NCBI GenBank assembly: GCA_039707655.1
Contig: CM077664.1
Coordinates: forward strand, 29,128,781 to 29,192,780
DNA: 64,000 bases
Direction of reading: 5' to 3'
Source of the DNA: Elymus sibiricus
Lineage: Eukaryota > Streptophyta > Magnoliopsida > Poales > Poaceae
This document shows positions 31,988-42,700 of the stretch, one piece after another. Positions within the stretch are counted from its first letter, which is position 1. The number at the start of each line of letters is the position of its first letter. Under the pieces are notes generated by a model. That model had not been told where the DNA came from, ran no database searches, and saw only the letters and a list, made by a program, of their open reading frames with translations. The position numbers and the translations under genes were made by a program.

Positions 31988-33379
31988 GGCATCATCCTCT
32001 CTTCTCCTTACCCTCTACTCACGAGCGTTATAACACATCAACCTGAAATCCACACAGTTGAGAATACCCCAAGAGAAAGAAAAGGTAGAGCTTCTAGTTT
32101 GAGTTTCAATCAATGGTGGGCTTGGCCAAGATCGACATGGAATGGCTCCAAGAGCCACTGGCATGGCTGTTCGTTGCCTTGGTCTTCTTCGTGTTGCTGC
32201 GGCGGCGGCGTGGCAAGGCGCCGCCGCTGCCCCCAGGGCCGTATTCGCTGCCGATCGTCGGCAATATCTTCATGATGGACCAGCTGACTCACCGGGGCAT
32301 CGCGGTGCTGGCCAAGCAGTACGGCGGCCTTCTCCACCTCCGCCTCGGCAAGGTCCACACCTTCGCCGTGTCGACGCCGGAGTACGCCCAGCAGGTGCTG
32401 CAGGCCCAGGACAGCGCCTTCTCGCACCGGCCAGCCACCATCGCACAACCTACCTCACCTACGACCGCGCCGACATGGTGTTCGCGCAATACGGGCCCTT
32501 CTGGCGCCAGATGCGCAAGCTGTGCGTGATGAAACTCTTCAGCGGGCGCCGTCCTGGGACGTGGCTCGCCGTGCGCGACGAATCCGCGGCGCTCGTCCGC
32601 GCCGTGGCCCGGCGGAGCGGCGAGCCCGTGAACCTCGGCGACCTCATCTTCAACCTCAGCAAGAAAGTCACCTTCCGCGCGGCGTTCAGCACTGAAGCCG
32701 CCGGTGACGGCGATGGCGGGAAGCAGGACGAGTTCATCGCCATCATGCAGGAGTTCTCAAAGCTCTTCGGCGTGTTCAGCATCGGCGACTTTATCCCGTG
32801 GCTCAGCTGGGCGAACCCGCAGGGCATCAACGTGCGCCTCCGCGCCGCGCGCGCCGCCCTCGACGAGTTCATCAACAAGATCATCGACGAGCACATAAAG
32901 AGAGGCAAGAACCCTGAAGACATAGACGCCGACATGGTAGACGGCATGCTCGCGTTCCTCCCGGAAGCGAAACCGGAGAAGGCCGCGGGCGACGACCTGC
33001 AGATGCAGAGAACACGCTCCGCCTCACCCGTGACAACATCAAGGCCATTATCATGGTACGTACGCACGAACAAACATCCATTATTTGGCTTTAGCATCTA
33101 ATCTATAAAGTTTTTTTATCCAAAAAGAATCAGATGTTCAGATCTATTATCAAAGTTAAAGAACATCTATAAAGTTTCTCAAAAAAAAAAAGAACATCTA
33201 TAATGTTTATTACTTCATCCGTCCCATAATATAGGAGCGGCGGCGTAGTCTAAAGGCGACGCCGCGCGAGGAGTGGGTGTGCTGCTAGGTGTGCAGCAGC
33301 GGCTGCCCGAGTAGTAGCTTGGCCAGGGTTGCGCATCTAAAAACACCATGTTCATTCTTCAGTTACACACTAGCAACAT

Positions 33380-33747
33380 TTTTCTAACACAAAATAAATG
33401 CAGATACTAATATACATGCACTACACTCAAACCTATGAACGCACACATGCATATCCTACCCTTATGAATTTCTCCGAGATACCGAGCCAGCACAACATCC
33501 TACCCTTATGAGTTCCTCCGAGATACTGAACCAGCATAACATATTGAGATTGACGAACTCGATACAGACGTCTTTGTAGTCAACGGGAACGTCTTCTTCC
33601 ACTGAACGCACATCGTCGAAAGGCCTGAAATAAATCTAGAAAAATGCGACCACTAGTATCAAGTCTATGACTTGAAACTTGGTGGATTGGTTCACCAGAG
33701 GAAACGTAACCATCAGAGCTACGCTCAGTTCGCCACAACCACAACGA
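33380..33747 (-). mobile_element. tRNA-headed SINE, minus strand, in the P450 intron
   Basis: On the minus strand it carries TCTGATGGTTACGTTTCCTC, TTTCAAGTCATAGACTTGAT, TTCAGTGGAAGAAGACGTTC and CAGTATCTCGGAGGAACTCA, matching the SINE at 31593-31918 along its length. Part of the body (the CTCGGAG...TTCATAAGGGTAGGAT segment) is present twice. CAACAT occurs at both edges (33374-33379 and 33748-33753) as a likely target duplication. Confidence 0.75.
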
Positions 33748-35375
33748 CAACATTTTGTCTTGTGCAACTTGAATAATCACATATGTGCAACTAATTATTA
33801 CAATTTTACAATTATTAATTTAACATTTTATTTAATATTTTTATAATCTTACATGTAAGGTGCCCATTTTTTTTGTGCAATTTAAATAACGATTAGTAGT
33901 TACCATTTTTTTCCTCATAGATTCTTATAATTTAGCTTCCAACTGTAAATAGCATAAAACACAAGAAATAATTAAAAAAGGAAACAAAAATGTTACTCTC
34001 TGAGGAAAATAATAAAGAATGGCATAAAGGCCAATAGCAGCAGGCCAAACCAGGAAACAAATGCAGGAGACCAAAAAACTAACGCCCGCCAAATTGCAAT
34101 TCAATTTTTTTGTTTATTTATTTAAATAGATCTAAATATTTTATTTATATAGACACAAAAAATTCTAAAAATACGTGGTTTTTATAGAAATTACATAAAT
34201 ATTTCATAAAATATTTGAACAGATTTTAAAATTACACATTTGAAAAATGTCAAAAAAATCAAATTTTACACAAACATTTTTTAAATTAAAGCATTTTCTA
34301 AAAGTGCGCAGCCATTTATTTAAACATGATAACGCTTCAAAATGTGTGAATAATTTTAAAATTGCACGAACATTAAAAATAGATTATATTTTTTGAATTA
34401 CATGAATCTTTTTGAAAGTACATCAACACTTTTTAAAATTACATGAATGTTCTCAAAGGTTATGAACACTTTCCAAAATTACACAATTTTTTCATAAAAT
34501 ATGTAAAAAAACCTTATTTTAAATAATTAAAACTCTTGGAAATCATATATTATTATTGAAATTTGAAAGAAAGAAAAACAAAAAAAATCATAGATGTTAA
34601 TGCTTAGACTAGTGGCATGATGATTAGGACATGTATTAGGTGTAGCGAGTGCTCCGTGCCGCTACTATCGGCATAAAGCACGCACAATCCCTATTTGTCA
34701 CCTTAAGCAACAAGAAAGTGGCCCTTTCGCACAAGAACCAGCGCACGAGCGAGCGAAGTGGGCCGAGCAATTTAACCAGTAGTATAAGATTCCGAATTTG
34801 GGAACATTCTAGAAGTGTTTTCGTAGTTTTCCGGTGTTGATTTATGTTTTTTTATCACTTTCTTTCTCTATTTTTCTTAATTTTTTCAACAATTGAATCT
34901 TGAATCAGAAAGTGGTTTGGTATGTCATATGAATGTGGATCTTAAAAGTGTATGTTTGACAAAATTCCTGTTGAACTGGTAGAATATTTATGTCTCCGTT
35001 GCAACCACCGACAATGAATTAGTAACCAAAAAAGAATTTGTGCTATCCAACATATTTTTTAGAAACAATTATAGAACCTTAACATTGTTCATCCAACAAC
35101 ACCCATTGAACTTTCGTCCAGGACTTTCGCCCAACATCCGGACAAACTCCACATTTCAGAGTACTTATTAGTACAGATATGCGACCTGCATAATAATTAT
35201 CTTTCGTTGCGAAAACCCAATTGAAAGAGGAAGTGATGCTATTACGTACGATCAATTTGGTCCGTCCATTGCATTTATTTTCGAAAGCATTTCCAACCCG
35301 CGATTACCAATGCATGACATATGATATACTGTAAGTATGACATATGACTATGAGAATGTTGAGAATGGCGTTGCA

Positions 35376-35790
35376 GAGGCTGGGCTCCAAGGAGCCCGTT
35401 TTGCAAAAAAAAAAAAAAAAAAAAAAAATATTTAAAAGTTACAAAAAATGTCAAATCTTTTTCTATAAATACATATGCATGTTCTTCAAATATGTATAAA
35501 ATTTCATCAACTAATTTGACTATTTGCATGCTACACAAAAAAGACAAATATCAGTCCCAAAAAAAAAAGGAAAAGGCATATTTTACTCCATGTATTTGTC
35601 TTTTTTGTATACATCACATATTAACATATATGTTTATGAAATTTTACACATGTATACTACAAACATATGTCTATGTGTATACTTTTTTTCAGACTTTTTT
35701 TGAAGTGTGAAAAAGTATTTCCATTGAAAGAAAAATAAAGAGCTCTATGGAGCTCGGTTGCTGCTTGCACTTTTTGTATGAGAATGCTCT
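35376..35790. mobile_element. Foldback/MITE-like element in the P450 intron
   Basis: The left end AGGCTGGGCTCCAAGGAGCC is roughly inverted to the right end GAGCTCTATGGAGCTCGG. The inside is A/T-rich with a 24-base A run. It is related to the element at 48215-48600 with ends of the same kind. It is flanked by a 40-bp direct repeat (35317-35356 and 35803-35842). Confidence 0.5.
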
Positions 35791-36689
35791 GTTTTGGTGT
35801 GTGACATATGATATACTGTAAGTACGACATATGACTATGAGACTGCTCTGTTTTTCTGTGTGTAATAATAAACTAACGCGGTGACGCGGCTGCGTGCCTG
35901 CAGGACGTGATGTTTGGCGGGATGGAGACGGTGGCGTCGGCAATAGAATGGGCAATGGCCGAAATGATGCACAGCCCAAATGACCTCTTGCAATTGCAGC
36001 AGAAGCTCGCCGACACGGTTGGTCTCGACCGAAACGTGGACGAGTTGGACCTCAACAAGCTCTCCTTCCTCAAATGTGTGATCAAGGAGACACTCCGGTT
36101 GCACCCGCCCATCCCGCTACTCCACCGCGAGAACACCGAGGACTGCGTGGTCGGCAGCTACTCCGTGCCCCGGGGTTCGAGCGTCAATATCAACGTCTTC
36201 ACCATGGGCCGCGACGCCAAGGTGTGGAAGGATGCCGACACATTCCGGCCATCGCGGTTCATGGCAGGGGAAGGGGAGGCAGCCGGGGTCGACTTCAAGG
36301 GCGGGTGCTTCGAGTTCCTGCCGTTTGGGTCCGGTCGTCGCTCGTGCCCCGGGATGGCGCTTGGCCTGTACTCGCTGGAGCTCGTTATTGCGCAACTCGC
36401 CCACGGGTTCAACTGGGCTCTGCCTGACGGTAAGAAGCCGTCAGAGCTTGACATGGGTGACATTTTCGGCCTCACTGCACCGCGTGCCACAAGGCTCTGG
36501 GTTGTGCCCACGCCCCGACTTACCTGCCCTTTGGTTTTGGATGTCGACGCCGCGTGCCAGACGTGATGTCATGCGCGCAAAGTTGATGGTATCTACCAGC
36601 TGCGAGGGTGTGAAGGTGTTTGATTAGCGTGTTACTTAATCTAGTTGTAGCTGTAGCTATTTCCCCCTTTTTTGTTAGATATTTCCTAG

Positions 36690-36765
36690 CTTCGTTTAGG
36701 GCATTTCCAACCGATCCCTTATAATCGGTTAGAGCAGTAAAAATGTATTAGAAATGCCCTTAGAC
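36690..36765. repeat. Short inverted repeat after the P450 gene
   Basis: AGGGCATTTCCAACCGATCC is mirrored about 45 bases later by ATTAGAAATGCCCT. The arms are imperfect. It may be a tiny MITE and may also shape the 3' end of the P450 transcript. No target duplication is evident. Confidence 0.4.
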
Positions 36766-37035
36766 CCGATCGCACCCGTATAAATCGGCTGCCTTGGACG
36801 TGGAATAGCACGACCTGTTGTGGGCATCGAGGAGCTGGGTCAGGATCGTTCCTTTCATCATGAATAAAAGGAAGGGAAGAACGACAGAAAAACAGCAAGT
36901 TGTTCGTAGCACAAATGTTTACACCAGCATGTTATTCTTCTCCTCTGTTTCTCCTCTTTTGACGAACTTGCTTGATAACGATAGTGTGTTTTTTAAGAGT
37001 TAATTACACTTTTGATATAAAAACTTGTAATTGAT

Positions 37036-38090
37036 GTACAGATTCATACATAAACTTTAAAAAAAATGATACAAATCGGTCCTACACTTCATATCTGCGC
37101 ACGGGGCAGGCAAAGAAAGAAAGAGAAATATATATAGCAAAAGGAAAAGGTTTGTTTTAATCCAGATGAAAATAGCGAACGCAAGCCGCCTGGAGCGATC
37201 GACACGCGTCCCAGCTGGGCCCACACGCCGCTTATTCCTCTCCCTTATCCACACACAGCGACGCACACAACCACACATTTTCCTCTCCCCTGTCCATCGT
37301 CTTCCTCGCTCGGTTTTCCCCTCCTGCAGACCTCTCCTCTCCTTTGCCTTCTCCTTCCTCTAGATCAGGACTAACGCCGGCAAGCCGACAGCCAACGCTG
37401 TTGCGAGCTTCTGCTTCTCGTTCGTGTGCACCGTCAAGAGGAACCACGTTTTTATCAGCAACCACTACTCCTACCTGCTGCTGCAAAGCAAAATGACGGC
37501 CTCCCCTCGCCTGCACGGGCAACAGCGGCAACTGGAGGTGCTGCAACGAGTGTTGCTGCAACGAGTGTTGCCGCAACGACGCCAACGGTCAAGGCTGCAG
37601 CAGGGGTCGCGCTCGCGGGCTGAGGAGAGGAGATGTGCAACATCGAGCCGCCGGCGCTTGCCACGACGGAGGGCCACGGGTCATCGGCACTCTGCTGTGC
37701 TTCAAGCGAGTGGCGGCGTGCTGTGGTTGGGGGCTCGCCTATTTTTTCGATGAAGCATCACCGGGCTACCGGAGTTGCAACATAGCATCGCCAGGGACCG
37801 CCGGTCCTGTGATTCAACATCGCCAGGACCGCCGGAGTTGCAATGAAACATCGTCGGGGGCGCCGTTGTTGTGGTGCAATATCACCGGGGGCCGCCGGAG
37901 TGGCAATGAAGCATCGCCGGTAGCTGTCGGAGCTGCAATGAAACGCCGTGGGGCCGTTGAAGCTTTGCCAGATTGCACTGAAGCGTCGTCGGCGCTGCGA
38001 TGGAGCGCCGTTGGGCGCCATCAGTGCTGCCTGATCCTGTGGCTAGGAGCATCTAATCGGACGTCTCTGGCGGCGGCTTAAATTATGCTT
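37036..38090. other. Non-coding, GC-rich degenerate repeats
   Basis: From 37520 the sequence has CAACGAGTGTTGCTGCAACG repeats and from 37760 to 38010 degenerate units of about 36 bp built on GCCGCCGGAGTTGCAATGAA. Such units occur inside Triticeae Mutator-type elements. Long frames here (for example 37635-38081) are products of GC content. No gene is supported. Confidence 0.4.
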
Positions 38091-38129
38091 GCATCATCCG
38101 GCTGATTTGTAGTACTCGCCATAGCATAA

Positions 38130-38957
38130 ACTATTGCGCCCGGTTGGAATCGAACTCGAAACGTTGCCCCCCTGTCAGGGGGATGACCCCCGGGTAGGCA
38201 ACGGAGCCCAAAGGATCTTTCAAAACATCGGGGCGGCCCGCGCCCCTCATTCCGGCTGGCCTTCTGGCCGGCTTCCCAACGCGGGCCGGCTGGGCGCGGC
38301 CTCGCGTCCGGTCCGGCTGGACGGGTCAGCGGCCATCCCATCCATCCGTACGGCAAGACGGCTCTCCACGACGGGAGAGTGTGGCTACAGTGCCGCCAAC
38401 CCCGCTAACCCGGGCGACCGACGTCAGCGCGGCGAGCCACTGTAGCCCCACGACGCCAACCACTCCGTGACGCGGGAGACGACGGGCCACAGTGCCGGGC
38501 AGCCGGCGGGCCCCGCAGCCGGCGGGCCCCATCAGCCGGCGGGCCCCACTGCCGGTCCAGACGCCGACAGCCGGGTCCCGCCCGCGTGTAGATTTACCAA
38601 TGTAACCCTGGGGGTTCGGGCTATAAGACCCCCCAGGAGGCCTCCATGCAGAGGATCTGATCTTGAACTCTTAGCACACACCCACACCCACACACACTCA
38701 TAGGAGAGGTAGAATGGAGGTCTAGCCTCTTCTTCCTCCTCCGCCCAACAGCTCCAGGAGCACCATTGTAGCCCATGTGCATATCATCCCATTTCGGCAG
38801 GACTAGGGCCGGGTGTTACCTCCCACGCAGGGCCCCGAACCTGGGTAAGTCTTGTGTCTCACACTCGCGCGTGCCGACCTCGCTTCCGGAACACACCGGC
38901 GTCCTCAGGCAGCCCCCACTTTTAGCCATCTCATGGCATCTGTCGTGATTTCACCAC
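38130..38957 (+). repeat. LTR-like sequence, probably gypsy, partial
   Basis: GC-rich sequence with repeated GCCGGCGGGCCCC words (38510-38555), a TATA-like CTATAAGACC at 38621, CACACACCCACACCC, and a U5-like end GTGATTTCACCACGACA. The layout suits a U3-R-U5 order in plus orientation. The 5' terminus, a partner LTR and target duplications were not found. Confidence 0.5.
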
Positions 38958-38960
38958 GAC

Positions 38961-38974
38961 ACCCCCCGCCCCCC

Positions 38975-39005
<31 letters not shown>

Positions 39006-39008
39006 ACA
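38961..39008 (+). repeat. Poly-C and (CA)n tract
   Basis: About 28 C bases interrupted by one G pass into about nine CA units. It sits directly after the LTR-like sequence. Length may be unreliable in such a run. Confidence 0.85.
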
Positions 39009-39429
39009 CTACACGAGCCAACCACTGCACCACGTGCAACTTTCAGTTAGTGTTATATATAGACATTCTTGTAGATGACTAGGAAACAATTGATTTGAAG
39101 TCAAAATAGACACTGCAGGATGGTCTGAACAATGTTTTTTTTTCTTTTTCGGTTTTGTTCCGCGAGGGACCGGAAAAACCGGTTTCCGAAAAAATTCCGA
39201 ATTTCCGGTATTTTTTGTTCGAAATTTCCAAACGGATTTTGAATTCAAATTTTGAACAAATTTAAATTGAAAAAATATGAGTGATATCAGAAACATTGGG
39301 GGCTAACCGATTTTTTTAAATGAATTTTAAATATATGCATACGAGTTTATTTGACAATATCTTACCTTTTAAATTAAAAAACTTAAATTTTTGAACGATA
39401 TCAAAAACATTTGGGGCTCACTGAATTTT

Positions 39430-39990
39430 TTAAACTATAGCGCGCCGGTGGCAGGTGGAGAGTGCCGGCCCGTCCATGTCCATCATCGATTTCACGTCCA
39501 CCGGCGACGGACAGGTCGCGGACTCCTCCGAGGATGAGTAGGCCATGGGAAGCGGCGGGGGCTCGACTCCCAAATGGGTCGGACCTTCACTTTACGGGTC
39601 TTATCGCCGCCGTTGATGGAGACGATAGATGGAGGACGCGGGCGCTGGAAGGGAACAACAAGGACTTGGACGACGGACGCCGTCGTAGGCTAGGTTTAGG
39701 TCCGGTCCCCCTTTTTTTTTAGTGAAAACCGTCCGAAATGTAAATGTTTTCGTCAGGTTTGAATAAAAATCATCCGGTTTAGAGCCGTCGTAGGCTAGGT
39801 TTAGGTCCGGTCCCTTTTTTTAAGTGAAAACCGTCCGAAATGTAAATGTTTTCGTCGGATTTGAATAAAAATCATCCGGTTTAGATGAATTTCATCCAAT
39901 ATGTTGAAAGACGGTTTGAAATGTGTGCGGATAGCTTTGGGTGGTCGGCTCCTGCATCCCTGTCTGCGGACGGATGCGGTGTCCGTTTTG
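39430..39990 (+). mobile_element. Transposon-like fragment with 105-bp tandem duplication
   Basis: GCCGTCGTAGGCTAGGTTTA starts two adjacent copies (about 39680-39785 and 39786-39890) that share GTGAAAACCGTCCGAAATGT and AATAAAAATCATCCGGTTTA. The end CTGTCTGCGGACGGATGCGG is typical of the same non-autonomous element family as 18930-19630. The ORF at 39462-39722 is not convincing. Confidence 0.5.
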
Positions 39991-40024
39991 CAGGCCAGCG
40001 TTCAGACCCTAACGCATAGCAACT

Positions 40025-40460
40025 TGATGGGACTCATAAGCAGGAGCATGCTCCGACCATCTCAAGATCATGGGCCAGGTCCCTGATATTATCCGTACAA
40101 TCGAGATCTCAAAACATGTGGCTGAAAGTAATTCTTGCTTTCAAATTATAGAAAGGCTGCAATTTCAAGACCAAGGAGACACGACGCATCTTGCTTTAAA
40201 CAGCAACCGGGAACTGTCGGTTGCTGACTCCCTATTCAATTAGCAAAATGCACATGCCCAAATGCATGCATGTCCTGTAATATCCCATCTAATATATACT
40301 ACTACTCTAGCACTCTGATCGATCTGGATCCGTATCGGCGCCAACGCTTTTACTATGAGCGTTGCAGTCGATCTGGATCTGGATCTGAATCTGGACCCGT
40401 GTCTATTATATCTAGCTCTCTGGCACTGCTGGCCGGCCCAAGAAGCACCACGACACCATA
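40025..40460 (+). promoter_or_regulatory. Promoter module copy P3
   Basis: It begins GGGACTCATAAGCAGGAGCA, includes CAAAACATGTGGCTGAAAGT, the core GGCTGCAATTTCAAGACCAA (40155) with CTTGCTTTAAACAGC, and ends in CACTGCTGGCCGGCCCAAG. The TATA-like CTATAAA of other copies is CTTTAAA here. No exon follows directly; another module (P4) and the complete thionin-like gene come next. Confidence 0.65.
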
Positions 40461-40919
40461 AGCACGGATGCGTCACCTAGTTAGTGATCAAAGGAGCAGA
40501 GTAATTGATCATGCAGCTTACAATTTGAGAATTTACAAAATTAATTTTTTTGAATTCCAATGCTCCATATGTTGCTAAATATTGAGCAAACTAACCTGTG
40601 GTGTAATGGTTCAACCGTGTGCTCTGCATGGACATGCCCGCAACCTGAAGAACCATGTATAACACAGCGGCGCAACCACTGCGGTACACACGCGTCACTA
40701 AACGTTGGGAGTTTATCACCTATCTATAGACTCCAAAAAAGTTAAATTCAAGATTTATTTGAAATATCTCGAGTGAAATTTGAGCGGTATTTTACCGCGG
40801 TAACCAAATCTCGCCCACCCTCAGTAAAAAATGTCAATCCGATAGCTAAAACCTTGGTGACGGTATCATCACACGTAGTTTCTCGCTAACATGGGTGATT
40901 GGGCACTAGTATTGCTGAT

Positions 40920-41275
40920 GGAACTCGAGCATCCAAATAATCATTTCACAGTAGCCGAATCCACGATCTTATCCATGATGTCGAGATCTCAAACAGGTCT
41001 TATCTCAAAGCATGTGGCTGAAAGAATAAAATTATAGGAGGTTTGCAAATTGTACATGCCCACTTGAATGCATTTGATATAATAGTGGCGATAGGTCTGG
41101 ATCCAGAGTAACTGAGCAGCAAGCACATGCAGCACACCACACAGCTTACAAGTTGAGATGCATGGCTAGCTCGCTCCAGCCATCTCCTATAAATAGTGGC
41201 CATGCCCAAGTGTTGGTTCATCTCATCTCAGCGTTATCCCCACCCTTTCAATCACTACCCAACCGAGTGTTGAAC
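40920..41275 (+). promoter_or_regulatory. Promoter module copy P4, upstream of the complete thionin-like gene
   Basis: It has ATCCACGATCTTATCCATGA, TCAAAGCATGTGGCTGAAAG, then a deletion that removes the core, then ACTTGAATGCATTTGATATA. The proximal promoter is complete: TATAAATA at 41188-41195, 81 bases before the ATG at 41276, within CCATCTCCTATAAATAGTGG, a word shared with the copy at 49758. The leader is C-rich (CATCTCATCTCAGCG). Confidence 0.65.
41188..41195 (+). promoter_or_regulatory. TATA box of thionin-like copy T1
   Basis: TATAAATA in the context CTCCTATAAATAGTGG. The same context occurs before copy T5 at 49766-49773 and is damaged before copy T4 (CTCCTGGTAGTGG at about 49090). Confidence 0.75.
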
Positions 41276-42263
41276 ATGGTGATGAGAGGCAGCAACAGCA
41301 ACGCCAAGTCCTTGGCGTTCTTACTCCTAGTTGTGGGTCTTGTAGCCCTAGAGCAAACCCAGCAAGTAAAAGCATCCCACTGTTGTTGCCATCTAGACTC
41401 GGTCCCTACCTATTTTAAGTGCCGCGAAAAATCTGATAGCACCGTCTCAGAGTGCTGCGGTGTTTCTGCTGGCTATATATCAAACGACGCTGGATTTGAA
41501 TGCAAGTCCGGTTATATAGATATAGAGACAGCACTGCAAGGTATGTCAAATGACCGACCCTTTCTTTCCGTCGTACGTATTAATTCTGTTTTGCACTCAC
41601 TGTTGCTTGCAACTCCGGTTTGAACATATATATCTCTGTCTAGCTATATTGTGCATGATACTCCCTCCGTCCCATAATGTAAGATGTCAAAAAACGTCTT
41701 ACATTATGGGACGGGGGGAGTAGGAAGAAGAGATAGATGGATGGAACTTGTTTTTAATTACTAGCTTGTGAGCTCCATTTGGATATATGTGGTGCAAGAG
41801 ATGGATCGATATATGTTTAATTTTTGCTTGCTTACATTTACCTGCATATACGCTGCTGTGCTGCCTACCGGGAATCAGCCGTCAACTACTGCAAGCTGGG
41901 GTGCACGGCTTCCTTGTGCAGCAAAGTAACTCCATCTGGTAAGGGTCTCTCGATCCTGGTTGCTACTTGGTCAATCACTAACACCAACCCCAACCATCAC
42001 ATGCGCATGCTGCTACAAATCTCAAGGCAATATATACACCTTGCAATATACAAACAAAATGCATGCATCAGTCCCCCAAAAGTCTCATAGTAGTAAAAGT
42101 GCCACCTAAATAACTCATTGCTCGCATGTATGGTGTATCACCTAATTAATATTTTTATTTTCATACCGATGAAGGGAACAATGCCATGGAACGCTGCACC
42201 AGTGGATGCCACGATCTGTGCACCAAGAGCAATGCGGAAATTGCACAAGTCATCGCGGCTTAA
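41276..42263 (+). CDS. Thionin-like cysteine-rich proprotein, three exons (copy T1)
   Basis: Thionins are small secreted antimicrobial plant peptides made as a signal peptide, a basic cysteine-rich domain and an acidic C-terminal domain. Proposed exons are 41276-41540, 41879-41938 and 42175-42263 (137 residues). Exon 1 has a hydrophobic signal (AFLLLVVGLVALEQ) and a mature start SHCCCHLDSVP with further cysteines including a CC pair. Exon 2 carries NYCKLGCTASLC and exon 3 CTSGCHDLC, the pattern of the thionin acidic domain. All introns are phase 1. Both acceptors differ from the positions used in sister copies: the first is GCTG instead of GCAG, the second is deleted; downstream AGs at 41877-41878 and 42173-42174 keep the frame. 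It is the only copy with an unbroken frame. Confidence 0.65.
41661..41720. mobile_element. Stowaway MITE, 60 bp, in intron 1 of copy T1
   Basis: CTCCCTCCGTCCCATAATGT and its inverted partner ACATTATGGGACGGGGGGAG surround a ten-base centre. TA flanks both ends (41659-41660 and 41721-41722). Confidence 0.93.
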
Positions 42264-42700
42264 CTAGTTATGCCAAGGAGCTGCATCTGACAAGCCCGCC
42301 AAGGAGTGTTTATGTTGCCTTCAATAACTGGATATCACATCCAAGACCAGTAGATGGCAAATGTTACTTGTGTTGCAATTTTACTAGTTCCAATAAGGTT
42401 CATGAGATGTATGGCGCATCTTCCGGCGAGGATGTATAGTGCTCATCATGTTAGATGTTTTTGTTGTATCCTTGGCGTACGGCATCGTCACCGCATGTTT
42501 TTAACGAAATCTTGTTTAATTTGCAAATTATTATGGTGTTTCGTTCTAGCGAGCCATCTTGTTTTTTTTTTCCTTTGACAGGGTAAGCCATCTTGTTGTT
42601 GGCAAGGGTCTTTTGTGGTTACAAGTAATCAAAGCATGGGCGGTCAACTAGTGTTACAACCATGTGTGCATGTGTCAATAAACTTGGTGCATGCAAAGCT
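42264..42700 (+). other. 3' region of thionin-like copy T1
   Basis: The words AGGAGTGTTTATGTTGCCTT, GTTACTTGTGTTGCAATTTT and AACGAAATCTTGTTTAATTT recur after the other copies (44995-45300, 46180-46460, 53880-54150). They mark the conserved 3' untranslated and downstream part of the duplicated unit. An AATGAAAT-type poly-A signal in the sister copies reads AACGAAAT here. Confidence 0.6.

Larger units (their letters stand above)
33056..35903 (+). other. Intron of the P450 gene, enlarged by insertions
   Basis: The intron opens GTACGTACG after an ATG codon and closes CCTGCAG before GACGTGATG. Its 2.85 kb contain a minus-strand SINE (33380-33747), a long AT-rich stretch with repeated AAATTACATGAA-type words (34120-34560), a poly-A run and a foldback element (35376-35790). 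A Stowaway end (CATCCGTCCCATAATATAGG) is at 33216. None of these is a gene. Confidence 0.8.
32113..36566 (+). pseudogene. F5H-like: Ferulate-5-hydroxylase-like cytochrome P450 (CYP84A type), two frameshifts
   Basis: Ferulate/coniferaldehyde 5-hydroxylase is an ER-anchored P450 that makes syringyl lignin and sinapate precursors. Exon 1 (32113-33055) has an N-terminal membrane anchor (LAWLFVALVFFVLL), the hinge PPLPPGPYSLPIVGN, MMDQLTHRGIAVLAKQYGG and YGPFWRQMRKLCVMKLFS. Exon 2 (35904-36566) has the I-helix FGGMETVASAIEWAM, ExxR in KETLRLHPPIPLL, FRPSRF, the haem loop FGSGRRSCPG (Cys codon 36345-36347) and FGLTAPRATRL. The intron (33056-35903) is GT-AG, phase 0. One base is missing near 32444-32451 and another near 33005-33012; the sum of exons (about 535 codons) is normal. 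It is a recent pseudogene, or two sequencing errors hide a working gene. Confidence 0.85.

Noticed and set aside
32142..32440. The first 100 codons of the second P450 frame
   Set aside because: Up to the frameshift the real frame is the one starting at 32113; the other is a shadow until about 32450.
37424..38081. Long GC-rich ORFs downstream of the P450 gene
   Set aside because: They follow degenerate repeats in different frames, with no domain.
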